A stretch of 64,000 nt of DNA from Ferranicluibacter quercicola (GTDB lineage Bacteria; Pseudomonadota; Alphaproteobacteria; Rhizobiales; Rhizobiaceae). The notes below the pieces were generated by a model. The model was given only the letters and a program-made list of their open reading frames with translations, did no database searches and was not told where the DNA came from. The stretch covers positions 62,001 through 126,000 of the forward strand of contig NZ_JAJOZR010000010.1 of the NCBI RefSeq assembly GCF_021168455.1, given 5' to 3'. This document shows, piece by piece, positions 37,116-45,455 of this stretch (within the stretch, counting starts at the first letter, position 1; each line of letters starts with the position of its first letter). The translations under genes were made by a program, and so were the position numbers.

Positions 37116-37478
37116 TCAGGCCGCGGCGGCGTAGGCGCCGAAGACACTGGTCAGGATCTTGCGGTCGAACGGCTTCAGCAGGAAATCGTCGGCGCCGGCG
37201 CGCTTGCCGGCCATCATCTTGCGCAGGTCCGCCTCGATGACGCAGTAGTAGATGCGCACGGACTTGCCTTCGGACATCACGCGAATGTTTCCGATCAGCT
37301 CCAGCGCACCGTCCAGGCCCGCATCGACGATGATGATGTTGGGAAGCTCGGCTTCGCATCGCGCCAGCGCCTCGAGGCCGTTGGCGGCTTCCGAGACGAG
37401 AAAGCCCATGCCGGAGAGGATGCGCTTTCCGACCTTGCGCACCACGTCGGAGTCGTCGGCGATCATCAAGCGCTGCAT
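37116..37478 (-). CDS. Single-domain response regulator next to chpT
   Basis: The 120-residue receiver domain has the acidic pocket (ADDSD, residues 7-11), the phospho-acceptor Asp52 (IIIVDAGLDG) and Lys102 (FLLKPFD). The switch region where most receivers have Thr or Ser reads YYCVIEAD (77-84), so the usual hydroxyl residue is not evident, which may alter switching. The family is CheY/CpdR-like; in Caulobacter ChpT passes phosphate to CtrA and CpdR, so this is a candidate ChpT partner. ATG 37478 has AAGGAG with 5 nt spacing. Confidence 0.8.
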   Translation of the reverse strand: MQRLMIADDSDVVRKVGKRILSGMGFLVSEAANGLEALARCEAELPNIIIVDAGLDGALELIGNIRVMSEGKSVRIYYCVIEADLRKMMAGKRAGADDFLLKPFDRKILTSVFGAYAAAA

Positions 37479-37688
37479 GGGAGCTCCTTGCCCTTTCATT
37501 CCCGTGAACGGAAGACCTCGAGACAGGCCGCAGGCGAATAGCCGCCCCGGCACTGCATCAACGTCCAGTTGCGCACCCTCACGATCTAGCATGGGAGATC
37601 GAAGCTGTACGCTGTTCCCGGGAATATACGGCGCCTTTGGCAAACAAACCGTTACCGGAGCGGCGAAGAGTGACGGCGACGGTCGATG

Positions 37689-38330
37689 CTAGATGGAGGA
37701 GGCCATGAAGACGATCTCTTCCGGGGTCGGGAGAATCTCGATCTTCATGCCGGCTTCGTCCGCAAGCAGCACCGTGTAATAGGGCTGGATCGTGTGGGCA
37801 TCGACGGCTTCTTCCAGCGTGCCGGAGAGCAGTTCGACAAGCTTGGGTGGTACGCGCATCATCTTGCCGCGCACGACGAGCTTGAAGACCGCGTCGTATT
37901 CCGGGTTTTCCAGCGTCACGTCCAGCGAGCCGCCGCGCGGAATGGCGCCGTAGGCGATGAGGAAAAGGTTGAGCAGCAGCTTGACGCGGTTCTTCGGAAT
38001 GATGACGCGCGGGCCGGTCCAGGTGATCTCTGTCTTCTTTTCCACCACCGCGAAATCGCGTGCCGCCTTTTCCGCTTCGCCGGTGTCGATCGACGCGCCG
38101 ACCGAGCCGGAGGCGCCGAAGGCGAGGCGGGCGAACTTCAGGCGGACGGCGGCGTTCAGCGCGCTGGTGCGGATGAGGTCCATGGCATCGGCATCGGCGC
38201 CGCCCTCGTCCAGCAGCTCCAGCCCGTTGTTGATGGCGCCGACCGGCGAGATGATGTCGTGGCAGACGCGGCTGCAGAGGAGCGCGGCGAGATCGGGGCC
38301 GGTCAGCGTCAGGTTCGGGTTCTTTTCCAT
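37689..38330 (-). CDS. chpT: Histidine phosphotransferase ChpT
   Basis: ChpT (213 residues) relays phosphate from CckA to CtrA and CpdR. The phospho-accepting His24 is in VCHDIISPVGAINNGLELL, as in ChpT homodimers, with a degenerate ATPase-like C-terminal half (about 80-213). ATG 38330 (MEKNPNLTLTG) gives the standard length; longer upstream reading is rejected. The next gene downstream on the same strand is the single-domain response regulator (210 nt gap). Confidence 0.92.
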   Translation of the reverse strand: MEKNPNLTLTGPDLAALLCSRVCHDIISPVGAINNGLELLDEGGADADAMDLIRTSALNAAVRLKFARLAFGASGSVGASIDTGEAEKAARDFAVVEKKTEITWTGPRVIIPKNRVKLLLNLFLIAYGAIPRGGSLDVTLENPEYDAVFKLVVRGKMMRVPPKLVELLSGTLEEAVDAHTIQPYYTVLLADEAGMKIEILPTPEEIVFMASSI

Positions 38331-38482
38331 CGTCGTGTCCTTAAAGGTCGCCCTTGCCGATCGTCCGGTGCGCGACGACATCGCGCGGGGCTGTTTTCGG
38401 CTATGGTCTAGAGGGTGAAGATTGCGCGGACGTGGCGTGTCCGGTCTCGTGTCCAGTCCGGCCATAATGACACCATGTTTGG

Positions 38483-38497
38483 TAAACCAATTGTTAA
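38483..38497 (+). promoter_or_regulatory. CtrA-like box between chpT and eipA
   Basis: TAAA (38483-38486), 7 nt, TTAA (38494-38497): TTAA-N7-TTAA with one mismatch. A GANTC site (GAATC) follows at 38519-38523. Both are upstream of eipA (38598) and also of divergent chpT. EipA of Brucella is known to be CtrA-controlled, so this box is plausible. Confidence 0.5.
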
Positions 38498-38597
38498 GAT
38501 GATGGGTTCAGAGTGGCGGAATCCCGGGCCGGGGCCGCAGACAGGCACGGCCTGCTCCTGCCGATACCCTATCGGCCTTGGGATAACGGAGGATGCG

Positions 38598-39233
38598 ATG
38601 CTGCCGAGACCGAAATTTTCGCCATCGAAGGACGGTGCCGCCCGCGTCGCGCGGCGCAGCCTTCTGTCTGCCGCAAAGGCCGTCCTGTTCGGCGCGCTGG
38701 CGCTGTGCGTCGCCGCATCCACCGCTGCCGCGCAATCCGCCAACAACACCTCGCAATATTCCATCCAAGAGATCGTCGATGCCGGACACGGCTTCTTCGG
38801 GTCCACATCCGGCGGTCTTGCCAAGGTGGTCGAGCGCGCGTTCCAGAATTACGGCCTGCCGAACGGCTATATTCTGGGCCAGGAGGGCTCCGGCGCCTTC
38901 GTCGCCGGCCTCACCTATGGCGAGGGCAGCCTGAACACCAAGAATGCCGGCCAGCATGGCGTCTACTGGCAGGGGCCCTCGCTCGGGCTGGACGCCGGCG
39001 GGCAGGGCAGCCGCATCATGATGCTGGTCTACAATCTCCCGAGCGTCCCCGGCCTCTACAAGCGGTTCGGCGGCGTCTCCGGGTCGGCCTATGTCGTGGC
39101 CGGCGTCGGCATGACGGTGCTGACCGACGAGCATATCGTGCTCGTGCCGATCCGCACGGGCGTCGGCGCCCGCCTCGGCATCAATGTCGGCTATCTCAAG
39201 CTGACCCAGCAGCCGACCTGGAACCCTTTCTGA
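38598..39233 (+). CDS. eipA: Envelope integrity protein EipA (DUF1134)
   Basis: The 211-residue protein has a signal peptide (about residues 1-38, ending AAAQ) and a DUF1134 domain rich in Gly: FGSTSGGLAKVVERAF, YILGQEGSGAFVAGLTYGEG and GVSGSAYVVAGVGMTVL. In Brucella, EipA is a periplasmic small beta-barrel needed for envelope integrity and virulence. ATG 38598 follows GGAGGA. Position next to chpT and ctrA and the imperfect CtrA box fit its cell-cycle link. Confidence 0.9.
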   Translation: MLPRPKFSPSKDGAARVARRSLLSAAKAVLFGALALCVAASTAAAQSANNTSQYSIQEIVDAGHGFFGSTSGGLAKVVERAFQNYGLPNGYILGQEGSGAFVAGLTYGEGSLNTKNAGQHGVYWQGPSLGLDAGGQGSRIMMLVYNLPSVPGLYKRFGGVSGSAYVVAGVGMTVLTDEHIVLVPIRTGVGARLGINVGYLKLTQQPTWNPF

Positions 39234-39343
39234 GCGCGCTTGGCCGTTCGCAGCCTCTCGGCTTGCCAATCCGCGGCCGAGCGCGAATAATGATGCGCAA
39301 GGGTCGGATGCCCTTGTCCAACCGCCTGTGAAGTGACCTCCGC

Positions 39344-40540
39344 GTGATCCAATTTGCACTGCTGTTCGCCCTGGGCTTCCTCACCGCGATCCTTCTCGGC
39401 GCGCTGGTCGCGCCCGTCATCCACCGGCGGATCGTGCGGTTTGCGGAAGACCGGCTGAAGGCGACGACGCCGCTGTCGCAGCAGGAGGTGCGGGCGCAGA
39501 AGGATGCGGCGCGCGCGATCTATGCCGCGGAAAACGTGCGCACCAGCCAGACGCTCAAGCGCGAACGCGACAAGGCGATCTCCCTCATGCTGGCCCGCGA
39601 GACGGCCGAGCAGAGCATGCGGACGGTGCGTGCCGAGAACGACGAGCTGCGCGCGCAGCTGGACGAGATGAACGGGGAGGCGGGGGACCTGCGCTCCGGC
39701 ATCCGGCTTCTGGAGCAGCATATCGAGCGGCTGAAGGATGCGCTGGGAACGCTGGAGACGGATTACGCCTCCAAGACCGAGCAGGCGGCCTTGCTCGCCC
39801 GCCAGCTCGATCGCGTTTCGGCCGAACTCGACGAGGTGCGCGCCGTCTCCGTCGCGGAGGCGTCGCAGGTCGATGAGCTCCATGCCCGCGCCGGTGGCCT
39901 GCGCGACGAGCGCGAGACCCTGCGCGACGAGCGGCGCCGCGAGAGCGAGAAGGCCAAGGCCCTGGAGCTGAAGCTGGCGCAGCAGGAGATCCGGGCAAAG
40001 CAGCTCGAATCCCGCCTGACGGCCGCGAACGGGCTCTTGGCCGATCGGGAAACCCATCTGGAGCGCAGCAGCGCGGAAATCGACCGCTTGACCACCCGCG
40101 TTCGCGAGATGACGGCGGAGCTGGCCACCGCCCTCCAGGCCTTGCGCGCCGCGGGCATCGAGCCGCGTCTGACGGCCAGAGACGACAGCCTGCCGACCGC
40201 CGGGCCGGAGGACGCGATCGCCCTTCCTGCACCGCAGGAGACCATGCTCCTGTCGCCGCCCGGCCTGCCGACGCCGGAGAGCCTGCGGGCGGATGCGGGT
40301 GCCTTCATCGACCGCCTCGTGGCGTCCGATCCGGCCGACGACGCGGCGCTGCGCGAGGATCTGCTGCAGATCGCGGCGGCCATGACGGCGCTGACGGCGA
40401 GAAACGAGGGAGAGGCATCGCCCATCCCGGCGCTTCTGGCGCGGGAGGCGGACGGCGGCGCGACCACGCCGGCTTCACAAACGTCTGCCTCACAAACATT
40501 GGCCGCGCGGACCCGGTCGCTGCTCGCCTCGACCTCCTGA
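39344..40540 (+). CDS. Inner-membrane coiled-coil protein, unknown function
   Basis: The 398-residue protein has an N-terminal transmembrane helix (MIQFALLFALGFLTAILLGA, residues 1-24) followed by a very long coiled coil (about 40-275, with EQHIERLKDALGTLETDY and DERETLRDERRRESEKAKAL). A Pro/Ala-rich C-terminal tail (about 280-398) follows. The start is GTG 39344. Similar proteins are annotated hypothetical in Rhizobiales; a role as a membrane scaffold is only inferred from architecture. Confidence 0.75.
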   Translation: MIQFALLFALGFLTAILLGALVAPVIHRRIVRFAEDRLKATTPLSQQEVRAQKDAARAIYAAENVRTSQTLKRERDKAISLMLARETAEQSMRTVRAENDELRAQLDEMNGEAGDLRSGIRLLEQHIERLKDALGTLETDYASKTEQAALLARQLDRVSAELDEVRAVSVAEASQVDELHARAGGLRDERETLRDERRRESEKAKALELKLAQQEIRAKQLESRLTAANGLLADRETHLERSSAEIDRLTTRVREMTAELATALQALRAAGIEPRLTARDDSLPTAGPEDAIALPAPQETMLLSPPGLPTPESLRADAGAFIDRLVASDPADDAALREDLLQIAAAMTALTARNEGEASPIPALLAREADGGATTPASQTSASQTLAARTRSLLASTS

Positions 40541-40550
40541 TCCCGAACCG

Positions 40551-41387
40551 TCAGACGCGGCCGTTGAGGCTGGCGATCCGGTGCAGGGCGATGCCGGTGG
40601 CGGTGGCGACGTTGAGGCTGTCGAGGCCCGGCTTCTGCCGGATGCGGGCCGTGCGGATCGCTGCCAGGATGGCGGTCGGCAGCCCTTCGCCTTCGGCGCC
40701 CACCACCAGTGCCGTGCGCGGCGCCGGCGGGATGTCGTCCAGATCGGTCCGCCCGCGCGGCGACAGGCCCCAGAGCGCAAAGCCGCGGCCCTCGATGGCC
40801 GCCAGCAGATCGGCCGCCGTGCCCTGCCGCACGAAGGGGACGGCGAGCACCGCGCCGACGGAGACGCGGATCGCCTTGCGGTAGAGCGGATCGCAGCAGG
40901 TTTCGTCCAGAAGCACGGCGCTCGCGCCGAAGGCGGCGGCGTTGCGGAAGATCGCGCCGACATTGTCGTGATTGGACAGGCCGCAGGCGGCAAGGATCAA
41001 GGCCTCGTCGGGCAGGGTCGAAAGCAGGCCTTCCAGGGTCTGGGGCCTCTGGCGCATGCCGATGGCCAGCACGCCGCGATGCATGTCGAAACCGGCGATG
41101 GCATTGAAGACGGCGGCATCCGCGACGAAGACCGGCACCGTCTCGTCGAACTGCGCGAGAATATCGGCGACGCCGGCCATCCGGTTTTCCAGAAGCAGGA
41201 TCGCTTCGGCCGTGAACGGACCGCCGCCGGCCGCTGACGCCGCGAGCATGCGCAGCACCACGGTGCCTTCCGCGACGAAGCGGTTGTGGCGGCCTGTGAG
41301 GTCGCGCTCGCGGATCGAGACGAAGGCGGCGATGCGCGGATCGGCCGGATCGAGGATGCGCTGGGCGACGCGCGCGCTGTCCGGCAC
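40551..41387 (-). CDS. TrmH/SpoU-family RNA methyltransferase
   Basis: The 278-residue protein is a SPOUT 2'-O-methyltransferase. Family motifs present are GLSNHDNVGAIFRNAAAFGA (motif 1), TALVVGAEGEGL (motif 2) and LDSLNVATATGIALHRI (motif 3). The target, tRNA or rRNA, cannot be told from sequence. The start is GTG 41387, two nt after the stop of the upstream gene, so the pair is cotranscribed. Confidence 0.85.
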   Translation of the reverse strand: MPDSARVAQRILDPADPRIAAFVSIRERDLTGRHNRFVAEGTVVLRMLAASAAGGGPFTAEAILLLENRMAGVADILAQFDETVPVFVADAAVFNAIAGFDMHRGVLAIGMRQRPQTLEGLLSTLPDEALILAACGLSNHDNVGAIFRNAAAFGASAVLLDETCCDPLYRKAIRVSVGAVLAVPFVRQGTAADLLAAIEGRGFALWGLSPRGRTDLDDIPPAPRTALVVGAEGEGLPTAILAAIRTARIRQKPGLDSLNVATATGIALHRIASLNGRV

Positions 41388-41389
41388 GG

Positions 41390-41770
41390 TCAGTTCGCGG
41401 GGATGGAGATGTCGGCGACGACGCGGTTGGCGGCGATGTCGTAGACGAGCGCCTTGCGGACACCGGCGAGCGTGCCGAAGAACAGGATCTGCCCGCCCGA
41501 GAGCGAGGTGCCGGTGATCTCGAAGCCCTGTGGGAGGGTGGCGGTCGCCGTGAGCGGCGCGTCGCTCGGCACGCCGGCTGTCGCGTTTGCCAGCGACGGC
41601 GTGGCGCTCGGGCGCGTGACCTTGTAGACAATCGCGCCCAGCACGGCCATAAGCATGACCAACATCACCCCCGCCGAGACAAGCTGCAGGCGGATCATCT
41701 TGCGGCGAACGTTTTCCATCACCGGATCGAGCGGCTTTTCGTCCTGTTCGTCGGGTTCATGGAGCGACAT
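41390..41770 (-). CDS. Single-span membrane protein, hypothetical
   Basis: The 126-residue protein starts MSLHEPDEQDEKPLD, has one membrane helix (about residues 30-52, LVSAGVMLVMLMAVLGAIVY), and a periplasmic-looking domain with the hydrophobic stretch QILFFGTLAGVRKALVYDIAA. The family is not recognised. ATG 41770 is divergent from the pseudouridine synthase gene (30 nt gap). It is followed by the TrmH-like gene. Confidence 0.65.
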   Translation of the reverse strand: MSLHEPDEQDEKPLDPVMENVRRKMIRLQLVSAGVMLVMLMAVLGAIVYKVTRPSATPSLANATAGVPSDAPLTATATLPQGFEITGTSLSGGQILFFGTLAGVRKALVYDIAANRVVADISIPAN

Positions 41771-41800
41771 GGGCAGTTTGACCTCACGGATCGAGTCAGA

Positions 41801-42823
41801 ATGAACGACCCCTTTACCGAAGCGACAGCCCCAAGGAAAGTCCTGACAGCGGACGACGACGCATCCGGGCGCATGGATGCGTGGCTGACCGAGCAAATGG
41901 ACGGGCTTTTCTCGCGCAATCGCATCAAGGCCCTGATCGAGCAGGGCGCCGTGCGCGTCAACGGCAAGCCGGTGCTGGAGCCCAAGCGCAAGGTGCAGCC
42001 GGGCGACGTGTTCGAGATCGGCATGCCGGAGCCGGAAGACCCCGAGCCCAAGGGCGAGGATATTCCGCTCGACGTGCTCTACGAGGACGACGACGTGATC
42101 GTGCTGATCAAGCCGCCGGGTCTCGTCGTGCATCCCGGTGCCGGCAACTGGACGGGGACGCTGGTCAATGCGCTCATCCATCATTGCGGCGACAGCCTTT
42201 CGGGGATCGGCGGCGTCAAGCGGCCGGGCATCGTCCACCGTCTCGACAAGGACACCAGCGGCGTCATGGTGGTGGCGAAGAACGATCTCGCCCACCGGCA
42301 CCTTTCCGACCAGTTTGCCGACCATGGCCGCACCGGGCCGCTGGAGCGCGCCTATGCCGCCATCGTCTGGGGCCGGCCGCGGGGGCTGCGCGGCACGATC
42401 GACGCGCCGCTCGGGCGCGCCGGAGACCGGATCAAGCGCGCGGTGAAGAAGCACGACGCGGACGATGCGCGCGAGGCCATCACCCATTACGAGGTGACCG
42501 AGCGCTACCACGAAAAGCCGGATGCGACGGCGCTGGCCGCCATGGTCGAATGCCGGCTGGAGACGGGACGCACGCACCAGATCCGCGTCCACATGGCCTA
42601 TATCGGGCATCCCCTTGTGGGCGACGTCGATTACGGCGCGGCCTTCCGCACGAAATCGAACCTCCTGCCGGAGGCCGCCAAGGCTGTGGTCGACCGGTTT
42701 CCGCGCCAGGCGCTGCATGCGTTCATGCTGGCCTTCGAGCATCCGGCAACCGGGGAAACGATGCGCTTCACGTCGCCGCTGCCGGACGACATGCTGGAAC
42801 TGGCCGCAGCCCTGAAGGCATAG
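41801..42823 (+). CDS. RluA/RluD-family pseudouridine synthase
   Basis: The 340-residue enzyme has an N-terminal S4 RNA-binding domain (about residues 18-90, AWLTEQMDGLFSRNRIKAL). The catalytic domain carries the signature HRLDKDTSGVMVVAKN, whose Asp is the catalytic residue. IKPPGLVVHPGAGN, RTHQIRVHMAYIGHPLVGD and RQALHAFMLAFEHP are typical of RluA/RluD. It likely modifies 23S rRNA. The start MNDPFTEAT at 41801 gives the usual length. Confidence 0.92.
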   Translation: MNDPFTEATAPRKVLTADDDASGRMDAWLTEQMDGLFSRNRIKALIEQGAVRVNGKPVLEPKRKVQPGDVFEIGMPEPEDPEPKGEDIPLDVLYEDDDVIVLIKPPGLVVHPGAGNWTGTLVNALIHHCGDSLSGIGGVKRPGIVHRLDKDTSGVMVVAKNDLAHRHLSDQFADHGRTGPLERAYAAIVWGRPRGLRGTIDAPLGRAGDRIKRAVKKHDADDAREAITHYEVTERYHEKPDATALAAMVECRLETGRTHQIRVHMAYIGHPLVGDVDYGAAFRTKSNLLPEAAKAVVDRFPRQALHAFMLAFEHPATGETMRFTSPLPDDMLELAAALKA

Positions 42824-42924
42824 GCCGCGATCGCCGGCCGGCGGCGCGCGAAATCTTGGCGCAGGCATGCATCCTTTTGCCGGGGCCGGCGTTTTTCCGG
42901 TATCCACAGCCAAGGAGAACGATC

Positions 42925-43182
42925 ATGATCGATGCCAGCCAGATCAGGGAACATGCCGAAGTCATCAGCGCCGACGGCGTCCATGTCGGAACCGTCGACG
43001 GTGTCGAGGGTGACCGCATCAAGCTGACGAAGAAGGACAATCCCGTCGGCTATGAGGACCATCATCATTTCATCGCGCTATCGCTCGTCGACAGCGTCGA
43101 CGAAAATCGGGTGCGCCTGAGCGCCAAGAGCGATGCGGCGTTCCTGTCCGAGCAGGAAGACGACGGCGCAGCCATCCACTAA
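42925..43182 (+). CDS. DUF2171 protein
   Basis: The 85-residue protein has the DUF2171 pattern: IREHAEVISADGVHVGTVDG, IKLTKKDNP and HHHFIALSLVDSV. The fold is a PRC-barrel-like beta domain of unknown function found widely in alphaproteobacteria, often stress-associated. ATG 42925 follows AAGGAG (42912-42917). Confidence 0.85.
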   Translation: MIDASQIREHAEVISADGVHVGTVDGVEGDRIKLTKKDNPVGYEDHHHFIALSLVDSVDENRVRLSAKSDAAFLSEQEDDGAAIH

Positions 43183-43296
43183 CCTGGCAATTGATGCCGG
43201 AAACATGGCGTGAGGGGTTGATTTCAGCCCCTTAATGCCGATCTTACCGAGATATCCCGAAGCCCAAGGATGGGGTCGCAATCGCGCGGCTGCATC

Positions 43297-43328
43297 CTTG
43301 AATCATGCGCTGCGCGTTCTTATCTTGG
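43297..43328 (+). promoter_or_regulatory. RpoH-type promoter of rpoH (autoregulation)
   Basis: CTTG at 43297-43300, an 18-nt spacer, then CTTATCTTGG at 43319-43328: a full match to CTTG-N17/18-CYTATNTNNG. It lies about 73 nt upstream of the rpoH ATG (43401). Confidence 0.85.
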
Positions 43329-43400
43329 TGACCTGTGGGGTCCAAGGACCCACATGCCCGGCCTGCCAGCTGGAGGCCGGAACGAGAAAGGGGTGCAAAC

Positions 43401-44306
43401 ATGGCCCGTAGTACGATGCCGACACTGACCGCCGGCGAAGGTGGTCTCAATCGATATCTCGATGAAATCCGCAAGTTTCCCATGCTGGAGCCGCAGGTCG
43501 AGTACATGCTCGCCAAGCGCTATCAGGAACATGACGACCGCAAGGCCGCCCACCAGCTCGTGACCAGCCATCTGCGCCTCGTGGCGAAGATCGCCATGGG
43601 CTATCGCGGCTACGGCCTGCCGATCGGCGAAGTCGTTTCCGAAGGCAATGTCGGCCTGATGCAGGCCGTGAAGAAATTCGATCCGGAGCGCGGCTTTCGT
43701 CTGGCGACCTATGCCATGTGGTGGATCAAGGCATCCATCCAGGAATATATCCTGCGGTCCTGGTCGCTCGTGAAGATGGGTACCACCGCCAATCAGAAGC
43801 GGCTGTTCTTCAACCTGCGCCGCCTGAAGGGCAAGATCCAGGCACTGGACGACGGCGACCTCAAGCCCGACCAGGTCAAGCAGATCGCCACGACGCTGAA
43901 CGTGTCGGAAGCCGAGGTTATTTCGATGAACCAGCGCTTGTCCGGCGACGCATCGCTGAACGCGCCGATCAAGGCGGGCGAGGGCGAGTCCGGCCAGTGG
44001 CAGGACTGGCTGGTGGACGATCACGAGAGCCAGGAAGACATCCTGATCGAACAGGACGAGCTGGAAAACCGCCGATCGCTGCTGTCGGGTGCGATGAACG
44101 TGCTCAACGATCGCGAACGCCGCATCTTCCAGGCACGTCGCCTGACGGAAGATCCGGTGACGCTCGAGGAACTTTCGACCGAATTCGAGATCAGCCGCGA
44201 GCGTGTCCGCCAGATCGAGGTTCGCGCTTTCGAAAAGGTGCAGGACGCCGTTCAGAAGGCCGCTCTGGCAAAGGCACAGGCCTTGCGGGTCGTCGAAGAC
44301 GCCTGA
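43401..44306 (+). CDS. rpoH: Heat-shock sigma factor RpoH
   Basis: RpoH (301 residues) is sigma-32. Region 2 (HLRLVAKIAMGYRGYGLPIGE, GNVGLMQAVKKFDPERGF and RLATYAMWWIKASIQEYI, which includes the -10-recognising part) is followed by the RpoH box QKRLFFNLRR. The region-4 helix-turn-helix is EISRERVRQIEVRAFEKVQ. ATG 43401 is the start; an in-frame ATG at 43335 would overlap the promoter elements. Its own promoter matches the RpoH consensus, so positive feedback under heat is likely. A Rho-independent terminator follows at 44338. Confidence 0.96.
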   Translation: MARSTMPTLTAGEGGLNRYLDEIRKFPMLEPQVEYMLAKRYQEHDDRKAAHQLVTSHLRLVAKIAMGYRGYGLPIGEVVSEGNVGLMQAVKKFDPERGFRLATYAMWWIKASIQEYILRSWSLVKMGTTANQKRLFFNLRRLKGKIQALDDGDLKPDQVKQIATTLNVSEAEVISMNQRLSGDASLNAPIKAGEGESGQWQDWLVDDHESQEDILIEQDELENRRSLLSGAMNVLNDRERRIFQARRLTEDPVTLEELSTEFEISRERVRQIEVRAFEKVQDAVQKAALAKAQALRVVEDA

Positions 44307-44337
44307 TACTCTGATCCCATACGCCCGTAGATTTCCG

Positions 44338-44367
44338 GCCCGGCTGCACCTTGCAGGCGGGCTTTTT
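44338..44367 (+). terminator. Rho-independent terminator of rpoH
   Basis: Stem GCCCG (44338-44342)/CGGGC (44358-44362) with an inner CTGCA (44344-44348)/TGCAG (44352-44356), loop CCT, then a T run to 44367. Confidence 0.88.
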
Positions 44368-44523
44368 GTCGTCGTCTCACGACATCTTGAAGAACTGCTG
44401 AAAATGCGACCTTTCCCTTTAGCCATTTAGTTCCGAAGACGGTCTAGAAGAGAGACCGATCGTGCATTGCCGGGCGTGCCTGCGATGCGGGTTTGGGGTA
44501 GAGTGTTTGGAAAGAGGCAGGTC

Positions 44524-44697
44524 ATGCAGAAGATAACGGAGGGCGTTGCCGTGCCGATACTGCGGCCCCGGTCTGCTCGCCGGCAGAAAAGCCGAACGGC
44601 GCGACCGACATTGAGGATCCTGGCGCTGGCCGGTGCTCTCGCCCTGTCCGCCGGAATGTGGATCGGCGGCTACGCCCTCGTTCGCCTCATGTTCTAG
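44524..44697 (+). CDS. Small single-span membrane protein
   Basis: The 57-residue ORF (MQKITEGVAVPILRPRS start) has a basic N terminus and one C-terminal transmembrane helix (about residues 33-54, LRILALAGALALSAGMWIGGYAL). ATG 44524 with AGGCAGG upstream is favoured over an in-frame ATG at 44467. The family is unknown. Confidence 0.55.
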   Translation: MQKITEGVAVPILRPRSARRQKSRTARPTLRILALAGALALSAGMWIGGYALVRLMF

Positions 44698-44706
44698 GCG
44701 GAATCG

Positions 44707-45030
44707 CTATCGGACGATATCCGTCGCGGCGAGAATGCGCAGTTCGCGGTCCAGAGCGTCCGCGATCTGCCGCGGATCGGACTCGTCCGCTGCCGCGGCG
44801 TCGATGTCGAAGAGTTCGATGACAGCGAGATCGATCTGCCGCTCGACGGCGGAGATGGGCTCCGGCTCGGGCTCGTAATAGATCCGGCAATGGTCCACGA
44901 AATCGCGACCGACGTCGCCATCGAGAAGAAGCGCCAGCGTCTTCCCGTTTTCATCACGAAAGTGAAACACGGTATTCAAACCATGCGGCGTGCTCGATGT
45001 GTGACGTGCTGCGAATGCGAGTTCCGACAT
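44707..45030 (-). CDS. Small hypothetical protein
   Basis: The 107-residue protein begins MSELAFAARHTSST and has a short beta-like stretch (VFHFRDENGKTLALLLDGDV) followed by an acidic helix-rich C-terminal half (EPEPEPISAVERQIDLAVIELFD). It has no signal or membrane segment. It is convergent with the 44524 gene. It is not recognised. Confidence 0.6.
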   Translation of the reverse strand: MSELAFAARHTSSTPHGLNTVFHFRDENGKTLALLLDGDVGRDFVDHCRIYYEPEPEPISAVERQIDLAVIELFDIDAAAADESDPRQIADALDRELRILAATDIVR

Positions 45031-45112
45031 AGACGACCTCGAATGTTCCCAACAGCCGCAATCTACCAGACATGATGGTGCGTTGTCGCGAACTTTTTGC
45101 AGTGCAGCAAAA

Positions 45113-45295
45113 TCAGCCGGCGAACCGTTCCATAACGAAACTGTCGGGCGAGCCCTGCAGGACGCGATTGGTCTTTTCGAGCGACATGGAGCTCATGGAA
45201 AGGGTGGGCGCCTCCGGCTGCGACAGGACGGTGGCCGTCATGAACAGTGCGATAAGCGCGATATAGGCTGTCAGGGCTGCAGATCGTGTCGACAT
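45113..45295 (-). CDS. Small membrane/exported peptide with candidate stress promoter
   Basis: The 60-residue ORF has an N-terminal hydrophobic helix (residues 4-22, TRSAALTAYIALIALFMT) then a polar tail ending MERFAG. ATG 45295 follows GGGAGAG. A GGAAC-N18-TT promoter element lies at 45320-45344 on the same strand. The family is unknown. Confidence 0.55.
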   Translation of the reverse strand: MSTRSAALTAYIALIALFMTATVLSQPEAPTLSMSSMSLEKTNRVLQGSPDSFVMERFAG

Positions 45296-45319
45296 GGCAT
45301 CTCTCCCGGTTTGCGGCAC

Positions 45320-45344
45320 AACTCACGTTTTGTTGGAAAGTTCC
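45320..45344 (-). promoter_or_regulatory. Candidate EcfG/RpoE2 promoter, minus strand
   Basis: On the minus strand, GGAAC (45344-45340), 18 nt, TT (45321-45320): the GGAAC-N18-TT pattern. It precedes the 60-residue ORF at 45295. Confidence 0.45.
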
Positions 45345-45455
45345 GTAAGGCGTGGGGAACGATAGGAAAGCGCGGCCTGTCCGGCTCTGCGCGCTTGCTG
45401 CGGGGGTGCGACCGTTTAATATGCCCGGCGAGCCTTTCGACCGACGGAGCCGCCT

